DNA of 20,724 bases from Sedimentisphaerales bacterium (GCA_016932895.1 JAFGCA010000397.1:1-20724); one strand, 5' to 3'; counted from the first letter of the stretch, positions 1 to 8,581 are shown. Notes: generated by a model not told the origin, from the sequence alone. Numbers and translations are program-made.

Positions 1-400
1 CCACGCGCGTCGGCATCTTCGAAAGCGCTTCGACGCCGCTGCGGTCGTAGACGGTTCCCTCCACGAAGGCCCCTTTGACCTCCACGGCCGAGAGCTTGCC
101 CGCCCACGCGATCATCTCTTTGGCCACATCCACGATGCTGTCGCCGCCGTAGGCAACGGCGCAGGGACCCTCAAACAGGCCCGTCGCCGGCTCCATGTCC
201 TTCTCACGCAGCGCCTTCCTGAAAAGCGAATTTCTCACCACGAGAACGTGCACGCCTTTCTCTTTCAGCGCCCCGCGCATCAGGTTGTTGTCTACCCCCC
301 CGATGCCCTTGGTATCTACAACCAGGAATTCCTGGATGTGCTCATCCGCGATTTTCTGTTCCAGTTGTGCTTGCAGCACCTGTTTTACAAATTTGCTCAT
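1..400 (-). CDS. rplJ: Ribosomal protein L10, N-terminal part (runs off the left edge)
   Basis: Reading the minus strand from an ATG at 400 gives an open frame to base 1 (133 full codons) beginning MSKFVKQVLQAQLEQKIADE. It contains an LVVDTKGIGGVDNN stretch and an LVVRNSLFRKAL segment, typical of the L10 N-terminal rRNA-binding domain. L10 binds 23S rRNA at the base of the stalk and anchors the L7/L12 dimers. The C-terminal L7/L12-binding helix lies outside the window. It follows rplA by 100 bp in the usual rplK-rplA-rplJ order, which supports the call. A GAGAG-type ribosome site lies just upstream. The gene is partial only because of the window border. Confidence 0.93.
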   Translation of the reverse strand, partial: MSKFVKQVLQAQLEQKIADEHIQEFLVVDTKGIGGVDNNLMRGALKEKGVHVLVVRNSLFRKALREKDMEPATGLFEGPCAVAYGGDSIVDVAKEMIAWAGKLSAVEVKGAFVEGTVYDRSGVEALSKMPTRV

Positions 401-500
401 TTTCACTCTCGCCGAATAGGATCACGAGTACTTGGGCCGTCTCCGACATTCCGGAAACGGTCTTTCTCGTCCACCACAGCCGCAATAAAAAGCTCCAACG
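401..500 (-). promoter_or_regulatory. Candidate L10 leader (autoregulatory hairpin before rplJ)
   Basis: The rplA-rplJ gap contains a 9-bp hairpin (arms 437-445 and 452-460, 6-nt loop, one G-U pair), read on the minus strand as CCGTTTCCG, loop, CGGAGACGG. In many bacteria the L10 leader, bound by the L10-L7/L12 complex to repress translation, sits at this place. Position and a strong stem support it; I did not match the kink-turn consensus fully, so this is inference. Confidence 0.4.
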
Positions 501-1178
501 TCAGACGCTGACCTCGACACTCGGACTCATGGTCGCCGACAGACACGCCTTCTTGATATACGTTCCCTTGGCGGCCAGTGGTTTGACCTTCTTGATATGC
601 GAAACGAACGCCTCAATGTTCTCGATGAGTTTCTTTTTATCGAAACTCTGCTTGCCCACCACCGCGTGCACGTTTCCGCCGGCGTCGTTGCGGTACTCGA
701 TCTTGCCGGCGGTAAACTCCGCCACCGCGGTGGCCACATCGGCGGTAACGGTCCCGTTCTTGGGTGAGGGCATCTTGCCCTGCGGGCCCAGAAGTCGCCC
801 CAGCTTGCCCACCTTGCCCATAACCTTGGGAGAGGCAATGGCCACGTCGAAATCGGTCCAGCCGTCGGTAACCTTCTTCACCAGCTCGTCGGAGCCGGCT
901 TCGATGGCACCGGCCTTTTGAGCCGCCTCGACTTCGCTGTCATCGCAGAAGGCGATGACCTTCTTCTGCTTGCCGACCCCGTGGGGCAAGGACAGCGAGC
1001 CTCGCACCAGTTGGTCCGCCTGTTTCGGATCAATGCCGAGCAGCAGCACACATTCGATCGTCTGGTCGAACTTCGCCGCAGTGAACGACTTGACCTGCTC
1101 GACGGCACGTTCCAGGCTCAGCGTCTCTTTGACCACGCTTTCCGCCTCTTTCTGGTATCTTTTGCTCCTGGTTCTCAT
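501..1178 (-). CDS. rplA: Ribosomal protein L1
   Basis: This encodes a 225-aa protein close to the usual L1 length (about 230). It contains the family signature around VMGKVGKLGRLLGPQGKMPS followed by PKNGTVT, and ends IKKACLSATMSPSVEVSV. L1 binds 23S rRNA at the mobile L1 stalk, helps release E-site tRNA, and in many bacteria represses its own operon. I chose the ATG at 1178 (MRTRSKRYQKEAE) because it begins like known L1 proteins; the frame stays open upstream to 1208 but that extension has no family support. It starts 47 bp after the rplK stop. The stop is TGA. Confidence 0.96.
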   Translation of the reverse strand: MRTRSKRYQKEAESVVKETLSLERAVEQVKSFTAAKFDQTIECVLLLGIDPKQADQLVRGSLSLPHGVGKQKKVIAFCDDSEVEAAQKAGAIEAGSDELVKKVTDGWTDFDVAIASPKVMGKVGKLGRLLGPQGKMPSPKNGTVTADVATAVAEFTAGKIEYRNDAGGNVHAVVGKQSFDKKKLIENIEAFVSHIKKVKPLAAKGTYIKKACLSATMSPSVEVSV

Positions 1179-1225
1179 GTTTGATGTCTCGTTTACCCTT
1201 AGAATCATTGACAGCGACCGGCGTC

Positions 1226-1651
1226 TTACCCTTCCACGTCAATCCCCATGCTGCGGGCGGTCCCCCGGATGATCTTCTCAGCCTGATCCAGATCGTAGGC
1301 GTTGAGGTCCTTGAACTTGGTCTCGGCGATCTGGCGGATCTGTTGGACCGTCACCGTCCCGACCTTCTCCCGGTTGGGCACGCCGCTGCCCTTGGCGACC
1401 TGAGCGGCTTGTTTGAGCAGCACCGCCGCCGGCGGACTCTTGACCTCGAACGTGAAGCTCTTGTCGCCATAGACGTTGATCACCACCGGAACCGTCGTCC
1501 CGTTAAGATCTCTTGTCCGGTCGTTGAACTGGGAGACAAACTGCCCGATATTGACCCCATGCTGACCGAGAGCCGGGCCGATCGGCGGCGCCGGAGTGGC
1601 TTGTCCACCCGGAGCCTGCAACTTGATCTGAACTGCTATTTCCTTGGCCAT
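1226..1651 (-). CDS. rplK: Ribosomal protein L11
   Basis: This is a 141-aa protein of exactly normal L11 length. It starts [20 protein letters not shown], then [17 protein letters not shown] (the proline-rich N-terminal domain that contacts release factors and thiopeptides), and ends with [14 protein letters not shown], the conserved C-terminal rRNA-binding end. L11 binds the GTPase-associated region of 23S rRNA. An AAGG ribosome site lies about 8 nt before the ATG. It lies 66 bp downstream of nusG and 47 bp upstream of rplA, so it is very likely cotranscribed. Stop TAA. Confidence 0.97.
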   Translation of the reverse strand: MAKEIAVQIKLQAPGGQATPAPPIGPALGQHGVNIGQFVSQFNDRTRDLNGTTVPVVINVYGDKSFTFEVKSPPAAVLLKQAAQVAKGSGVPNREKVGTVTVQQIRQIAETKFKDLNAYDLDQAEKIIRGTARSMGIDVEG

Positions 1652-1717
1652 TTCAAACCCTTGTTCTGTTACAATTCGTCCACAACGTCCGGCCCGATAC
1701 TTCCACGGGGCCCGAAC

Positions 1718-2260
1718 TCAGACCTTCTCGATCTGCCAGTACTCGATGTCCAGAGGCGTGCTCCGGCCGAAGATCGTCACAATCACTTTAACAATGCCAC
1801 GCTCGGCATCGATGGAGTCTACCGACCCCTCGAAATTCTCAAACGCCCCTTCGCGAATCTTTATGTGATCACCCTTCTGGAACTCGACCTTGATGCTCGG
1901 CGCCTCTTCCGGCTTTTCCGCCTCCCGGAGCATCTTGGCCACATCCGTATCGCGCATGGGCGTCGGCATCCCTTCGGTTCCGATAAAATCACCGACACCA
2001 CCGGTGCCCTTGATCATGAACCAGGCACTCTCCGGAACGCGCCCGTCCTCGGTGGCTTCCATCTCCATGAAAACGTACCCGGGGTACAGTTTGCGCCGGT
2101 GCACGGTCTGCTTGCCGCCCCGAATGCGCTTAATCTGCTCGGTCGGCACCTCGATCCGCCCGATCACGTCGGCCAAACCTTCCTGCTGCGTCTTGCGCTC
2201 CAGGGCCTCTTTGACCTGCGCTTCTTTATTTGCCGCGACTCTCAACACGTACCAATGCAT
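1718..2260 (-). CDS. nusG: Transcription termination/antitermination factor NusG
   Basis: This 180-aa protein begins MHWYVLRVAANKEAQVKEAL, the standard start of the NusG NGN domain that binds RNA polymerase. It continues with LYPGYVFMEME, then PSIKVEFQKGDHIKIREGAF, the C-terminal KOW domain that contacts Rho or ribosomal protein S10. I chose the ATG at 2260 because family members start at M-x-W-Y-V and an AAGG site lies about 9 nt upstream. A GTG at 2281 would add seven residues and looks less likely. It sits between secE and rplK as in most bacteria. Stop TGA. Confidence 0.95.
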   Translation of the reverse strand: MHWYVLRVAANKEAQVKEALERKTQQEGLADVIGRIEVPTEQIKRIRGGKQTVHRRKLYPGYVFMEMEATEDGRVPESAWFMIKGTGGVGDFIGTEGMPTPMRDTDVAKMLREAEKPEEAPSIKVEFQKGDHIKIREGAFENFEGSVDSIDAERGIVKVIVTIFGRSTPLDIEYWQIEKV

Positions 2261-2281
2261 TTCAATGCCCTTGGCTTCCAC

Positions 2282-2472
2282 TCTGCAAATCTGCCCGAAA
2301 CACCGGGCTTACACCACTGCCACGAGACTCCTCGTCGCAAAAAAAAGGATGTGCCGACAGAATCTTCTACGGTTCGTTCTTCCTGCGGCGACGACTCCCT
2401 GCGAACCGACCCCGCCTATGACACCCGCCAGTGCTTTCCTCCTGATCGCACGTAGCGGCGCGCGTCCAAACG
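2282..2472 (-). other. secE-nusG intergenic region
   Basis: About 190 bp between the secE stop and nusG. It holds a small hairpin read on the minus strand as GCCCG, 6-nt loop, CGGGC (2293-2308), and a run of eight T on the minus strand near 2339-2346 without a clear stem in front of it. I found no convincing promoter or small gene here. Confidence 0.4.
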
Positions 2473-2856
2473 CTATCCGAGCAAGCGCCGGAAGATCAAT
2501 TGGAAAACCAGGTCCGTGGTTCCCAACAGCACGGCCATCCCGATCACGACGATGATCACGATCACCGTCGAAGCGGCGACCTCCTTCCGGCTCGACCAGT
2601 TTACCTTCTTCAATTCGCCCTCGGCGGCGATCAGAAAATTCGCCAGCGACGCCTTGTTCAGCAGCCAGAAAATCGCTACCGCGAAGGCCACAAAAACCCC
2701 GACGGGGACCATCGTCACGACCCACAGGTTCAGATCGCTGGCTTCCAGCTTCTCATACAGACGCCAACACCCCATCGCCACGATAATGGCCACGGAAAAA
2801 CCACTACACAGTCGCGTGTATTTTCCCTGTCCGGGTTTGTATATGTGCATTCGCAT
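2473..2856 (-). CDS. secE: Preprotein translocase subunit SecE
   Basis: This 127-aa membrane protein is part of the SecYEG channel. Three hydrophobic segments are visible, near residues 16-35, 44-68 and 90-118, separated by the amphipathic GELKKVNWSSRKEV segment. That segment is the SecE signature that packs against SecY. Many bacterial SecE proteins have one transmembrane helix; the three-helix form here resembles E. coli. Starts at 2856 (MRMHIYKPG) or 2850 (MHIYKPG) are both plausible, and a GTG at 2880 is possible. Note that the stop is TAG, showing TAG is a normal terminator in this genome. It lies between tRNA-Trp and nusG. Confidence 0.92.
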   Translation of the reverse strand: MRMHIYKPGQGKYTRLCSGFSVAIIVAMGCWRLYEKLEASDLNLWVVTMVPVGVFVAFAVAIFWLLNKASLANFLIAAEGELKKVNWSSRKEVAASTVIVIIVVIGMAVLLGTTDLVFQLIFRRLLG

Positions 2857-2914
2857 AGCCTGTGGTCCCGTCCAAATCACTACTTTGACGCGGCAGCTCC
2901 TGCCCCGTCACCAC

Positions 2915-2988
2915 CAGGCCAGGAGGGAATCGAACCCCCAACCTTCGGTTTTGGAGACCGATGCTCTGCCAAATTGAGCTACTGGCCT
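2915..2988 (-). tRNA. tRNA-Trp, anticodon CCA
   Basis: Read on the minus strand, the acceptor arms AGGCCAG and CTGGCCT pair fully. The D stem is GCTC/GAGC, the anticodon stem TCGGT/ACCGA with loop CTCCAAA (anticodon CCA), and the T arm GGGGG TTCGATT CCCTC with one G-U pair. The discriminator base is G, as usual for bacterial tRNA-Trp. The 3' CCA is not encoded and must be added after transcription. Its place between rpmG and secE is the classical one, and it is probably processed from the operon transcript. Confidence 0.96.
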
Positions 2989-3025
2989 ATCTGCCTTCAT
3001 GCTTCTCACGTACCAGGGACCCGGC

Positions 3026-3199
3026 TCATTTGCGCCGGATCTTATGATCCGTGTGCTTTCGTTCACTCTTACAAAACTTCTTGAGCGCCAGTTTCGGGGT
3101 GCCTTCGGCCACACTCACGTTGGTCCGATAGTTCCTTTGGCCGCACTCTTTGCACTCAAGCCAGACATACTCTCGTTTGCTCTTCTTCTTTTTGGCCAT
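3026..3199 (-). CDS. rpmG: Ribosomal protein L33
   Basis: A 57-aa frame starts MAKKKKSKREYVWLECKECG and ends KFCKSERKHTDHKIRRK. The ECKECGQRNYRT segment and the KFC...RKHT...HK ending match L33 of the large subunit. The first zinc pair, C16-x2-C19, is intact. The second is reduced to C43, with E46 where the fourth cysteine would be. Position between tuf and tRNA-Trp is the normal one. A TAGGGAT ribosome site lies upstream of the ATG. Stop TGA. Confidence 0.93.
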   Translation of the reverse strand: MAKKKKSKREYVWLECKECGQRNYRTNVSVAEGTPKLALKKFCKSERKHTDHKIRRK

Positions 3200-3278
3200 G
3201 AAGATATATCCCTACGCACCCGACGGGGTCGGGGCTCCTCCCGGAACCCCAACGCCCCGATACGTCCCAACAACGGAA

Positions 3279-4493
3279 TTACTCAATGATCTTGGTCACC
3301 ACGCCGGCACCGACGGTTCGGCCACCTTCACGGATGGCGAAGCGAAGTCCGTCTTCCATGGCAATCGGCGCGATGATTTCGACCTCCATGGTGATGTTGT
3401 CGCCGGGCATGCACATCTCCGCAGACTTGCCGTCGGCGCTCATCAATCCCAGCATCGACCCGGTAACATCCGTGGTTCGGAAGTAGAACTGGGGTTTGTA
3501 TCCGGGGAAGAACGGCGTATGACGACCGCCTTCCTCTTTCGTCAGGACGTACACCTCAGCGTGGAATTTGGTGTGCGGCGTGATGCTGCCGGGAGCAGAG
3601 ACCACCTGACCTCTCTCCAGGTCCTTCTTCTCGACGCCCCGCAACAGGATGCCGATGTTGTCGCCGGCCTGCCCCTCATCCAGCGTCTTGTTGAACATCT
3701 CCACGCCCGTGACCACCGTCTTGCGGATATCCTTGGACAATCCGACCACTTCCACGTTGTCGCCGACGTGAACGCGCCCGCGATCCACCCGGCCCGTGCC
3801 GACGGTGCCGCGACCCTTGATGCTGAAGACATCTTCCACCGGCATCAGGAACGGCTTGTCCACGTCACGCTCGGGCAGCGGGAAGTAGTCATCCACCGCA
3901 GCCATCAGCTCGTCAATGCTCTTGCAGGCCTCGTCGTCGGCGCCTTCGGACTCCATCGCCTGCAGAGCCGAGCCCTTGATGATCGGGATCTCGTCGCCCG
4001 GAAAATCATACTTGCTCAGCAATTCGCGAACCTCAAGCTCCACGAGCTCCAACAGCTCCGGATCATCGACCTGGTCCACCTTGTTCAGGTACACCACAAT
4101 GCTCGGCACGTTCACCTGGCGCGCCAGAAGGATGTGCTCTCGGGTCTGAGGCATGGGTCCGTCGCTGGCGGCCACCACCAGAATGGCGCCGTCCATCTGG
4201 GCCGCTCCGGTAATCATGTTCTTGATGTAGTCGGCGTGCCCCGGACAATCGACGTGTGCGTAGTGGCGATTCTCCGTCTCGTACTCCACATGGGCGGTAT
4301 TGATCGTGATACCGCGCTCCTTCTCTTCGGGAGCGTTATCGATCTCCTCAAACTTCTTGACGTTGCCCACCCCGGCCTTCTTTGCCAAACGCATGGTGAT
4401 GGCCGCGGTCAAAGTCGTCTTGCCGTGGTCGATATGACCGATCGTCCCGATGTTAATGTGTGGTTTGGTCCGCTCAAATACTGCCTTAGCCAT
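3279..4493 (-). CDS. tuf: Elongation factor Tu
   Basis: This 404-aa GTPase delivers aminoacyl-tRNA to the ribosome. The N-terminus is [20 protein letters not shown]. GTPase motifs seen are the P-loop GHIDHGKT at residues 19-26, [10 protein letters not shown] (switch I), DCPGH (switch II), NKVD (the usual form is NKCD) and GSAL. Domains 2 and 3 follow, with [13 protein letters not shown] and ending [15 protein letters not shown]. Length and motifs are normal. A strong GGAGG ribosome site lies about 11 nt before the ATG. It follows tRNA-Thr by 150 bp and precedes rpmG, matching the conserved tRNA-tuf-rpmG-tRNA-secE order. Stop TAA. Confidence 0.98.
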   Translation of the reverse strand: MAKAVFERTKPHINIGTIGHIDHGKTTLTAAITMRLAKKAGVGNVKKFEEIDNAPEEKERGITINTAHVEYETENRHYAHVDCPGHADYIKNMITGAAQMDGAILVVAASDGPMPQTREHILLARQVNVPSIVVYLNKVDQVDDPELLELVELEVRELLSKYDFPGDEIPIIKGSALQAMESEGADDEACKSIDELMAAVDDYFPLPERDVDKPFLMPVEDVFSIKGRGTVGTGRVDRGRVHVGDNVEVVGLSKDIRKTVVTGVEMFNKTLDEGQAGDNIGILLRGVEKKDLERGQVVSAPGSITPHTKFHAEVYVLTKEEGGRHTPFFPGYKPQFYFRTTDVTGSMLGLMSADGKSAEMCMPGDNITMEVEIIAPIAMEDGLRFAIREGGRTVGAGVVTKIIE

Positions 4494-4571
4494 CTTAACT
4501 TAAACCTCCAATACGCTTGGTTAGCAGTTATTTGCCTGCAAAATGCTACAGTTCTTGGTCGACGCTTTAGC

Positions 4572-4630
4572 GGCCTGCGACTTTCCTTGCCGACGCAGGC
4601 CATGGTATTCCCGCAAGCGTTCTTCGCTTG
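4572..4630 (-). promoter_or_regulatory. Two hairpins in the tRNA-Thr/tuf leader
   Basis: Between tRNA-Thr and tuf there are two perfect stems: 4614-4619 with 4625-4630 (6 bp, 5-nt loop), and 4572-4579 with 4594-4601 (GGCCTGCG/CGCAGGCC, 8 bp, 14-nt loop). Neither is followed by a T-run on the minus strand, so they do not look like terminators. They could be tRNA 3' processing signals or a tuf leader structure. The stems are seen directly; the role is inference. Confidence 0.4.
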
Positions 4631-4644
4631 GCCTACTTACATTT

Positions 4645-4717
<73 letters not shown>

Positions 4718-5035
4718 AACACAATTCTGAGCGACGCGGGACCCGCAACTGCGATACCTGGCCCGGAACGCCGTGAAACAGCACTTACGCATAAAGACAA
4801 ACCCTGCCCTTCGCACTCTGGCCGTGCGCTGGAAACAAGGTTCACGATCTAACGGACGTATCTACTAATAGTAAACCAATGAATATAAGCCCGTCGCCTC
4901 TGCGCTGCAATCAGAAAAACGGAAAAAATGAAAAAAACTGAGTCCCGACGCATCCGTCCCGGCGATCCACCCCATCATAGTACCCCTCTTGCCTCCCCTT
5001 CGGCAGGTTTCCCGCGACCGCCGCGCCGCCGGGGA
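4718..5035 (-). other. Intergenic region between the HEAT-repeat gene and tRNA-Thr
   Basis: These 318 bp contain no gene I can support. Next to the stop of the upstream gene is GC-rich DNA with a short weak stem around 4946-4957 (GACG/CGTC). A run of seven T on the minus strand at 4932-4938 and another at 4923-4928 follow. This could be a weak terminator for the HEAT-repeat gene. The AT-rich part near 4861-4910 holds the candidate operon promoter described separately. Confidence 0.4.
4882..4910 (-). promoter_or_regulatory. Candidate promoter of the tRNA-Thr-tuf-secE-nusG operon
   Basis: On the minus strand TTGCAG (4905-4910), a 17-nt spacer and TATATT (4882-4887, 5 of 6 to consensus) are correctly spaced, about 165 bp before tRNA-Thr. 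The -35 box is weak (3 of 6). It is the best candidate in the gap and lies in an AT-rich patch. Confidence 0.4.
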
Positions 5036-7294
5036 TCAATTGTCGGTCTGTTTCACCTCGTCGGGCTTTTCCGCTTTGGCAACCGGCTTGCTCCAGTCCT
5101 GGAGCAGCTTGCGCCAAACGGGCCGTGCCTCCGGCTGCGGCACCTTGATGTTCGTCAATCGTTCGAGCAGTGCGTTCGGATCGGCGCCGGCCGGCGGCTC
5201 GTTCAGGAATCCGTCGAGAGATTTCACCACGGGGCCGTCAGGACGTAAATCTCCCTGAAGCAAGTAGTTCTGGATGATTTCGCCGACCAGCTCGAAATTC
5301 CGCCAGCGAAGACAAGCCGCCAGGCGATCCGACACCAACCCGTCTTTTTCCGCCGGATCGGTGGCCTCCTTTTCCAGCACGTCCAGGTATTGGACCGCCT
5401 GCTTGTAGCTACCGTTGGCCGCGTGCAACTCCGCCAGCGCCTTCCGCGCGTCTTTGAGAAGGGCCGCCTTGTTCTCACCTTGGGCTTTCTGTTCCACCAT
5501 CGCCAGAAAGGACAGTTTCTGTTCCACGGGGAGCTTCTCGTTGGGTAACGCCTTGACCGGGTCCATCCACCCGGCCATGACGTCTCCCCCCGAGCGTCGG
5601 AATATCTTGAGCATCGCCTGCCAGGCGGCCTCGCTCTCCCCGGCCCCACCGATCTTCTTCGCCAGCCAATCGAGATCCTCCGGCGTCCCGACCTCGCCGG
5701 CCAGATCGACCAGCTTGGCCCGGATCGACGCGCTGCGGTCGCTGATCAGATCCTTCTTTGCCCGTTTCAAGGCCGCCGCCTTGTCGATATTGATAAGGCC
5801 CTCAACGGCAGCCTGGCGAACCGTGTCCGCCTCCTTCTTCAGGGCCTGCTCGAACAACGGGCTGTACAGCGCGATCGCCTGGGAACGGCAAACGCTCCGC
5901 TGGGCACAGAGTCCCGCCATGGCGTTGAGCAGCTCGCCCTGGAGGCTCTGGTCCGCCCCGCCGCCGGCCTCGGCCTGGCGATACCTCTCGGCCAGCGCCG
6001 TGAGGTACCGCTTCACCTCGTCGGGGGTCAACCCATCCTGCTCGAGCAGCTTGCGAATGACGTCCGCCCCGCTCCGTGCCCTGACGGCGACCGGCTCGTT
6101 CAAGAATCGGGCGGCCCATTCCAGCGTTTGCTTTCGCACCTCATCCGGCACCTTGACGTCGGAGGTCGGCAGGGACGCGAAGTAACAGGCCCCTCCCAGG
6201 GCCACGAACAGCTCGTGCTTGACCGTCGCGTCCGTCTCGACGCCTAATTGCCCCAGCAGGCGCTGGGCGGAGTTCAACTCCCACATCAGGGCCAGAAGCC
6301 GCGCGGTTTTCAGCCGCACCTGCCGGTTCTTGTTCGAAACCAGATCCAGCAGCGCCGCTTTCAATGCATCGGAGAGCTTGGGTTTGCCCGTGCCCTTTTT
6401 CAATTCTTCCAGCCGGTCGAGGGCCCAGAGCTTGATCGCCGGCTCCCCGGCCTTGAGACGCTCGGCCAGGAAGTTGCTGCGGGCCGCTTCGTCGCCAAAG
6501 GAGTCGTACCGGTCGCGAAGCGCCGCAAAGTAATGCTGCTGCCACGAGCCCAGCTCGGCCCTCAGATCGCGAATGTCGGCCTCACTGCGGACCAGCCGCT
6601 TGCGCAAGTACGCTTCGGGCCCCTGCTGCTGCAGTTCGCTAATGGCCTGGCGCCGCCCTTCCGCATCTTGCCCAACCGATATACCCAGCGAGGTCAGTGC
6701 GTTGTTCGCTGCCTGCCCCAGACTGCCGTCGGGGCTGTCGAGCAAACCAATCAATTTCAAGGCCGCTCTCTTATCCGGGTGCAACTGGAGGGCGTACACG
6801 GCGTGCGACCGGATCGCGGTGGAAAGCTGGGCGTCATCGACGATCTTCTCCAGCTCGCTCTGCACCTGATCGTAGGAGAACATCAGCGTCGCTTCGGCCG
6901 CCAGCATGGCGATGTTGGCGTCCTCGCAGGTCCGAAGCACGCCGATCAAAGGCGTGAGAAAATCCTCCGCGTTCTTGAGCTGCCGGGGGTCGGTGCGCGA
7001 GGCGTCCAGAGCCTTGCAGACCGCCGCCCTGGCGGTGGCGTTGTCCGCTTGGGTCAGCGCATCGACCGCGAACTCGCGGGCGGCCGGGGCCTCCTTGAAC
7101 AGCAGCACCATCGCCGCGCTGACCCGAGTGGCAAAATCCTTGTTATTGAGCAAGTGGTCCCGGAAAAGGGCCAGCTCCTGGTCGATCTCCGCACTGCGAT
7201 TTGCCTCCGGGGCGCTCTCGGTCGTCCGCGCCGCGCAGACCCATGTCCCCAGCAGAAAAACCGCAAGAAGGACATAACTGCGTGGAGTACTCAT
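5036..7294 (-). CDS. Secreted HEAT-repeat protein of unknown function
   Basis: This 752-aa protein starts with MSTPRSYVLLAVFLLGTWVC, a signal peptide probably cut near VCA-A. It then consists almost wholly of helical, alanine- and leucine-rich repeats of HEAT type: for example RDHLLNNKDFATRVSAAMVL, then ALQLHPDKRAALKLIGLLD, and VRQAAVEGLINIDKAAALKR. No catalytic motif is visible. HEAT solenoids are protein-binding scaffolds; the periplasmic or cell-surface place is inferred from the signal peptide. I chose the ATG at 7294 because it gives a clean signal peptide and has a GAGGG site upstream; the frame is open to 7366 but that extension has no signal. It lies 179 bp after the recombinase gene and has its own promoter. 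Stop TGA. Confidence 0.75.
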   Translation of the reverse strand: MSTPRSYVLLAVFLLGTWVCAARTTESAPEANRSAEIDQELALFRDHLLNNKDFATRVSAAMVLLFKEAPAAREFAVDALTQADNATARAAVCKALDASRTDPRQLKNAEDFLTPLIGVLRTCEDANIAMLAAEATLMFSYDQVQSELEKIVDDAQLSTAIRSHAVYALQLHPDKRAALKLIGLLDSPDGSLGQAANNALTSLGISVGQDAEGRRQAISELQQQGPEAYLRKRLVRSEADIRDLRAELGSWQQHYFAALRDRYDSFGDEAARSNFLAERLKAGEPAIKLWALDRLEELKKGTGKPKLSDALKAALLDLVSNKNRQVRLKTARLLALMWELNSAQRLLGQLGVETDATVKHELFVALGGACYFASLPTSDVKVPDEVRKQTLEWAARFLNEPVAVRARSGADVIRKLLEQDGLTPDEVKRYLTALAERYRQAEAGGGADQSLQGELLNAMAGLCAQRSVCRSQAIALYSPLFEQALKKEADTVRQAAVEGLINIDKAAALKRAKKDLISDRSASIRAKLVDLAGEVGTPEDLDWLAKKIGGAGESEAAWQAMLKIFRRSGGDVMAGWMDPVKALPNEKLPVEQKLSFLAMVEQKAQGENKAALLKDARKALAELHAANGSYKQAVQYLDVLEKEATDPAEKDGLVSDRLAACLRWRNFELVGEIIQNYLLQGDLRPDGPVVKSLDGFLNEPPAGADPNALLERLTNIKVPQPEARPVWRKLLQDWSKPVAKAEKPDEVKQTDN

Positions 7295-7337
7295 TCGGAT
7301 AACCCTCAGGGGACCCCTACCGACCAATTCAACGGAT

Positions 7338-7366
7338 ATCCTATGCAACGACGGCGACCAAGTCAA
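7338..7366 (-). promoter_or_regulatory. Promoter of the HEAT-repeat gene
   Basis: On the minus strand TTGACT (7361-7366, 5 of 6), a 17-nt spacer and TAGGAT (7338-7343, 4 of 6) fit a sigma-70-type promoter. The predicted start point near 7331 would leave a leader of about 37 nt before the ATG at 7294. Confidence 0.6.
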
Positions 7367-7473
7367 TCATCTTATGACGATTTTTGGCGATTCCGGCGGA
7401 TTTCGCGCGAGAAACACGTACGCGTTGGCACCAAGTTCGTCCCATCCGGCTTTCTCCTACCCGTTCAGCGTCC

Positions 7474-8412
7474 TTACGGTCTTGGATGATACTTCTTGTG
7501 AATCTTTCTGAGCCTCTCATGGTCAACGTGGGTATAAATTTGTGTGGTGCCGATATCGGCATGCCCAAGCATCTCCTGCACGCTCCTCAGATCGGCTCCG
7601 CCGCTGAGCAAGTGCGTCGCGAAACAGTGCCTCAACGTATGAACGGTGAGTCTGCGGTCCATCCCTGCGCGGACGGCGTATTTCTTGACCAGTCTCCATA
7701 TTTCAATACGCGTCAGGGGCCGACCAGTTCGTGACAGCAGGAGAAAGGCGTCGCTGGCGGGCCGGAGCAGCCGAGGCCGGAGATTCCGCAGATAGGCAAG
7801 GCTGGCCGCGATCGCCGCCCGCCCGACGGGGATCACGCGCTCCTTGTTGCCCTTGCCCAGGCACCGCAGATAACCAATGTCAAAGTTCAGGTCCGTCGTC
7901 TTGAGGCCGGCCAGCTCGCTCGCCCGCAGCCCCGTGGCGTAGAGCAACTCGAGCATCGCCTTGTCCCGCAGGTAGTACGGCTCCTCCGGAGACGGCGCTT
8001 CCAGCAGCTTGATCACCTGCTGCTTGTTGCACACGATCGGCAGCCGCTGCCAAGTCTTGGGCGTTTCCAGGATGTTCGCGCCGTCGTCGGCGATCAGGCC
8101 CCGCAGCTTGGCGAATTGCAGGAACATCCGAATCGCCACGAGGGCCCGCCGGGCGGAATTCTCGCTCTTGGGCCCCTGCGCCAGCTCGCAGAGATACTTC
8201 TGCACCCAACGCGGGGTGACCGCTTCGATCCCGTCGATCCGCTGTGCTTCACAAAATTCCAGGAAGTCCCTCAGGTCCCGCCCGTAGGCCAGGACCGTGT
8301 TCTCGGCCAGCCCCGCTTCCACCACGAGATAATCGAGGAATTCGGCCGCGGGCCCGCCCAGCGGCATGGAGCGAAGCGCCCGTATCACCGATTGTTTCTG
8401 TGCCAGCGACAT
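7474..8412 (-). CDS. Tyrosine recombinase, XerC/XerD family
   Basis: This 312-aa protein has normal Xer length. The N-terminal SAM-like DNA-binding domain (about residues 17-105) includes FLDYLVVEAGLAENTVLAY. The catalytic domain has the full set: R163 in TGLRASEL, K187 in GKGNKER, H258 and R261 in HTLRH, H284 in LGHADIGTTQ, and nucleophile Y293 in IYTHV. Xer enzymes resolve chromosome dimers at dif; some relatives work in integrons or mobile elements. Nothing around it looks mobile, so a housekeeping role is likelier. I chose the ATG at 8412 (MSLAQKQSV) for family length and a GAGTGG site; the frame is open to 8556. I cannot tell XerC from XerD. Stop TAA. Confidence 0.88.
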   Translation of the reverse strand: MSLAQKQSVIRALRSMPLGGPAAEFLDYLVVEAGLAENTVLAYGRDLRDFLEFCEAQRIDGIEAVTPRWVQKYLCELAQGPKSENSARRALVAIRMFLQFAKLRGLIADDGANILETPKTWQRLPIVCNKQQVIKLLEAPSPEEPYYLRDKAMLELLYATGLRASELAGLKTTDLNFDIGYLRCLGKGNKERVIPVGRAAIAASLAYLRNLRPRLLRPASDAFLLLSRTGRPLTRIEIWRLVKKYAVRAGMDRRLTVHTLRHCFATHLLSGGADLRSVQEMLGHADIGTTQIYTHVDHERLRKIHKKYHPRP

Positions 8413-8509
8413 CAAATACCACTCGCTCGAATCACTTAAGACCGGTCCATACCTCAAACATCGGCCCAAAAACGAGGGTGGCTTTAAGAAATGACCTATC
8501 CCGGCGCCG

Positions 8510-8548
8510 CAAAAGCAAAAGGGGCCGGCGGTTGAAGTTTCCCGCCGG
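8510..8548 (-). terminator. Intrinsic terminator after the PD40/LamG gene
   Basis: Minus-strand reading gives a perfect 7-bp stem CCGGCGG/CCGCCGG (8542-8548 with 8525-8531, 10-nt loop), then CCCC and a T-rich tract TTTTGCTTTTG. It lies 34 bp after the stop of the upstream gene and before the recombinase start, where a terminator is expected. Confidence 0.6.
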
Positions 8549-8581
8549 ACCGTCAAGGCGTTGCCGGTTGAGTGAGATGCC

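Noticed and set aside
1181..2455. 424-codon plus-strand frame across rplK and nusG
   Set aside because: Antisense to two certain genes and without any family resemblance.
7474..8412. Integrase of a mobile element
   Set aside because: No attachment-site repeats, phage or transposon genes are around, the tRNAs are far away, and length and motifs fit a housekeeping Xer protein.
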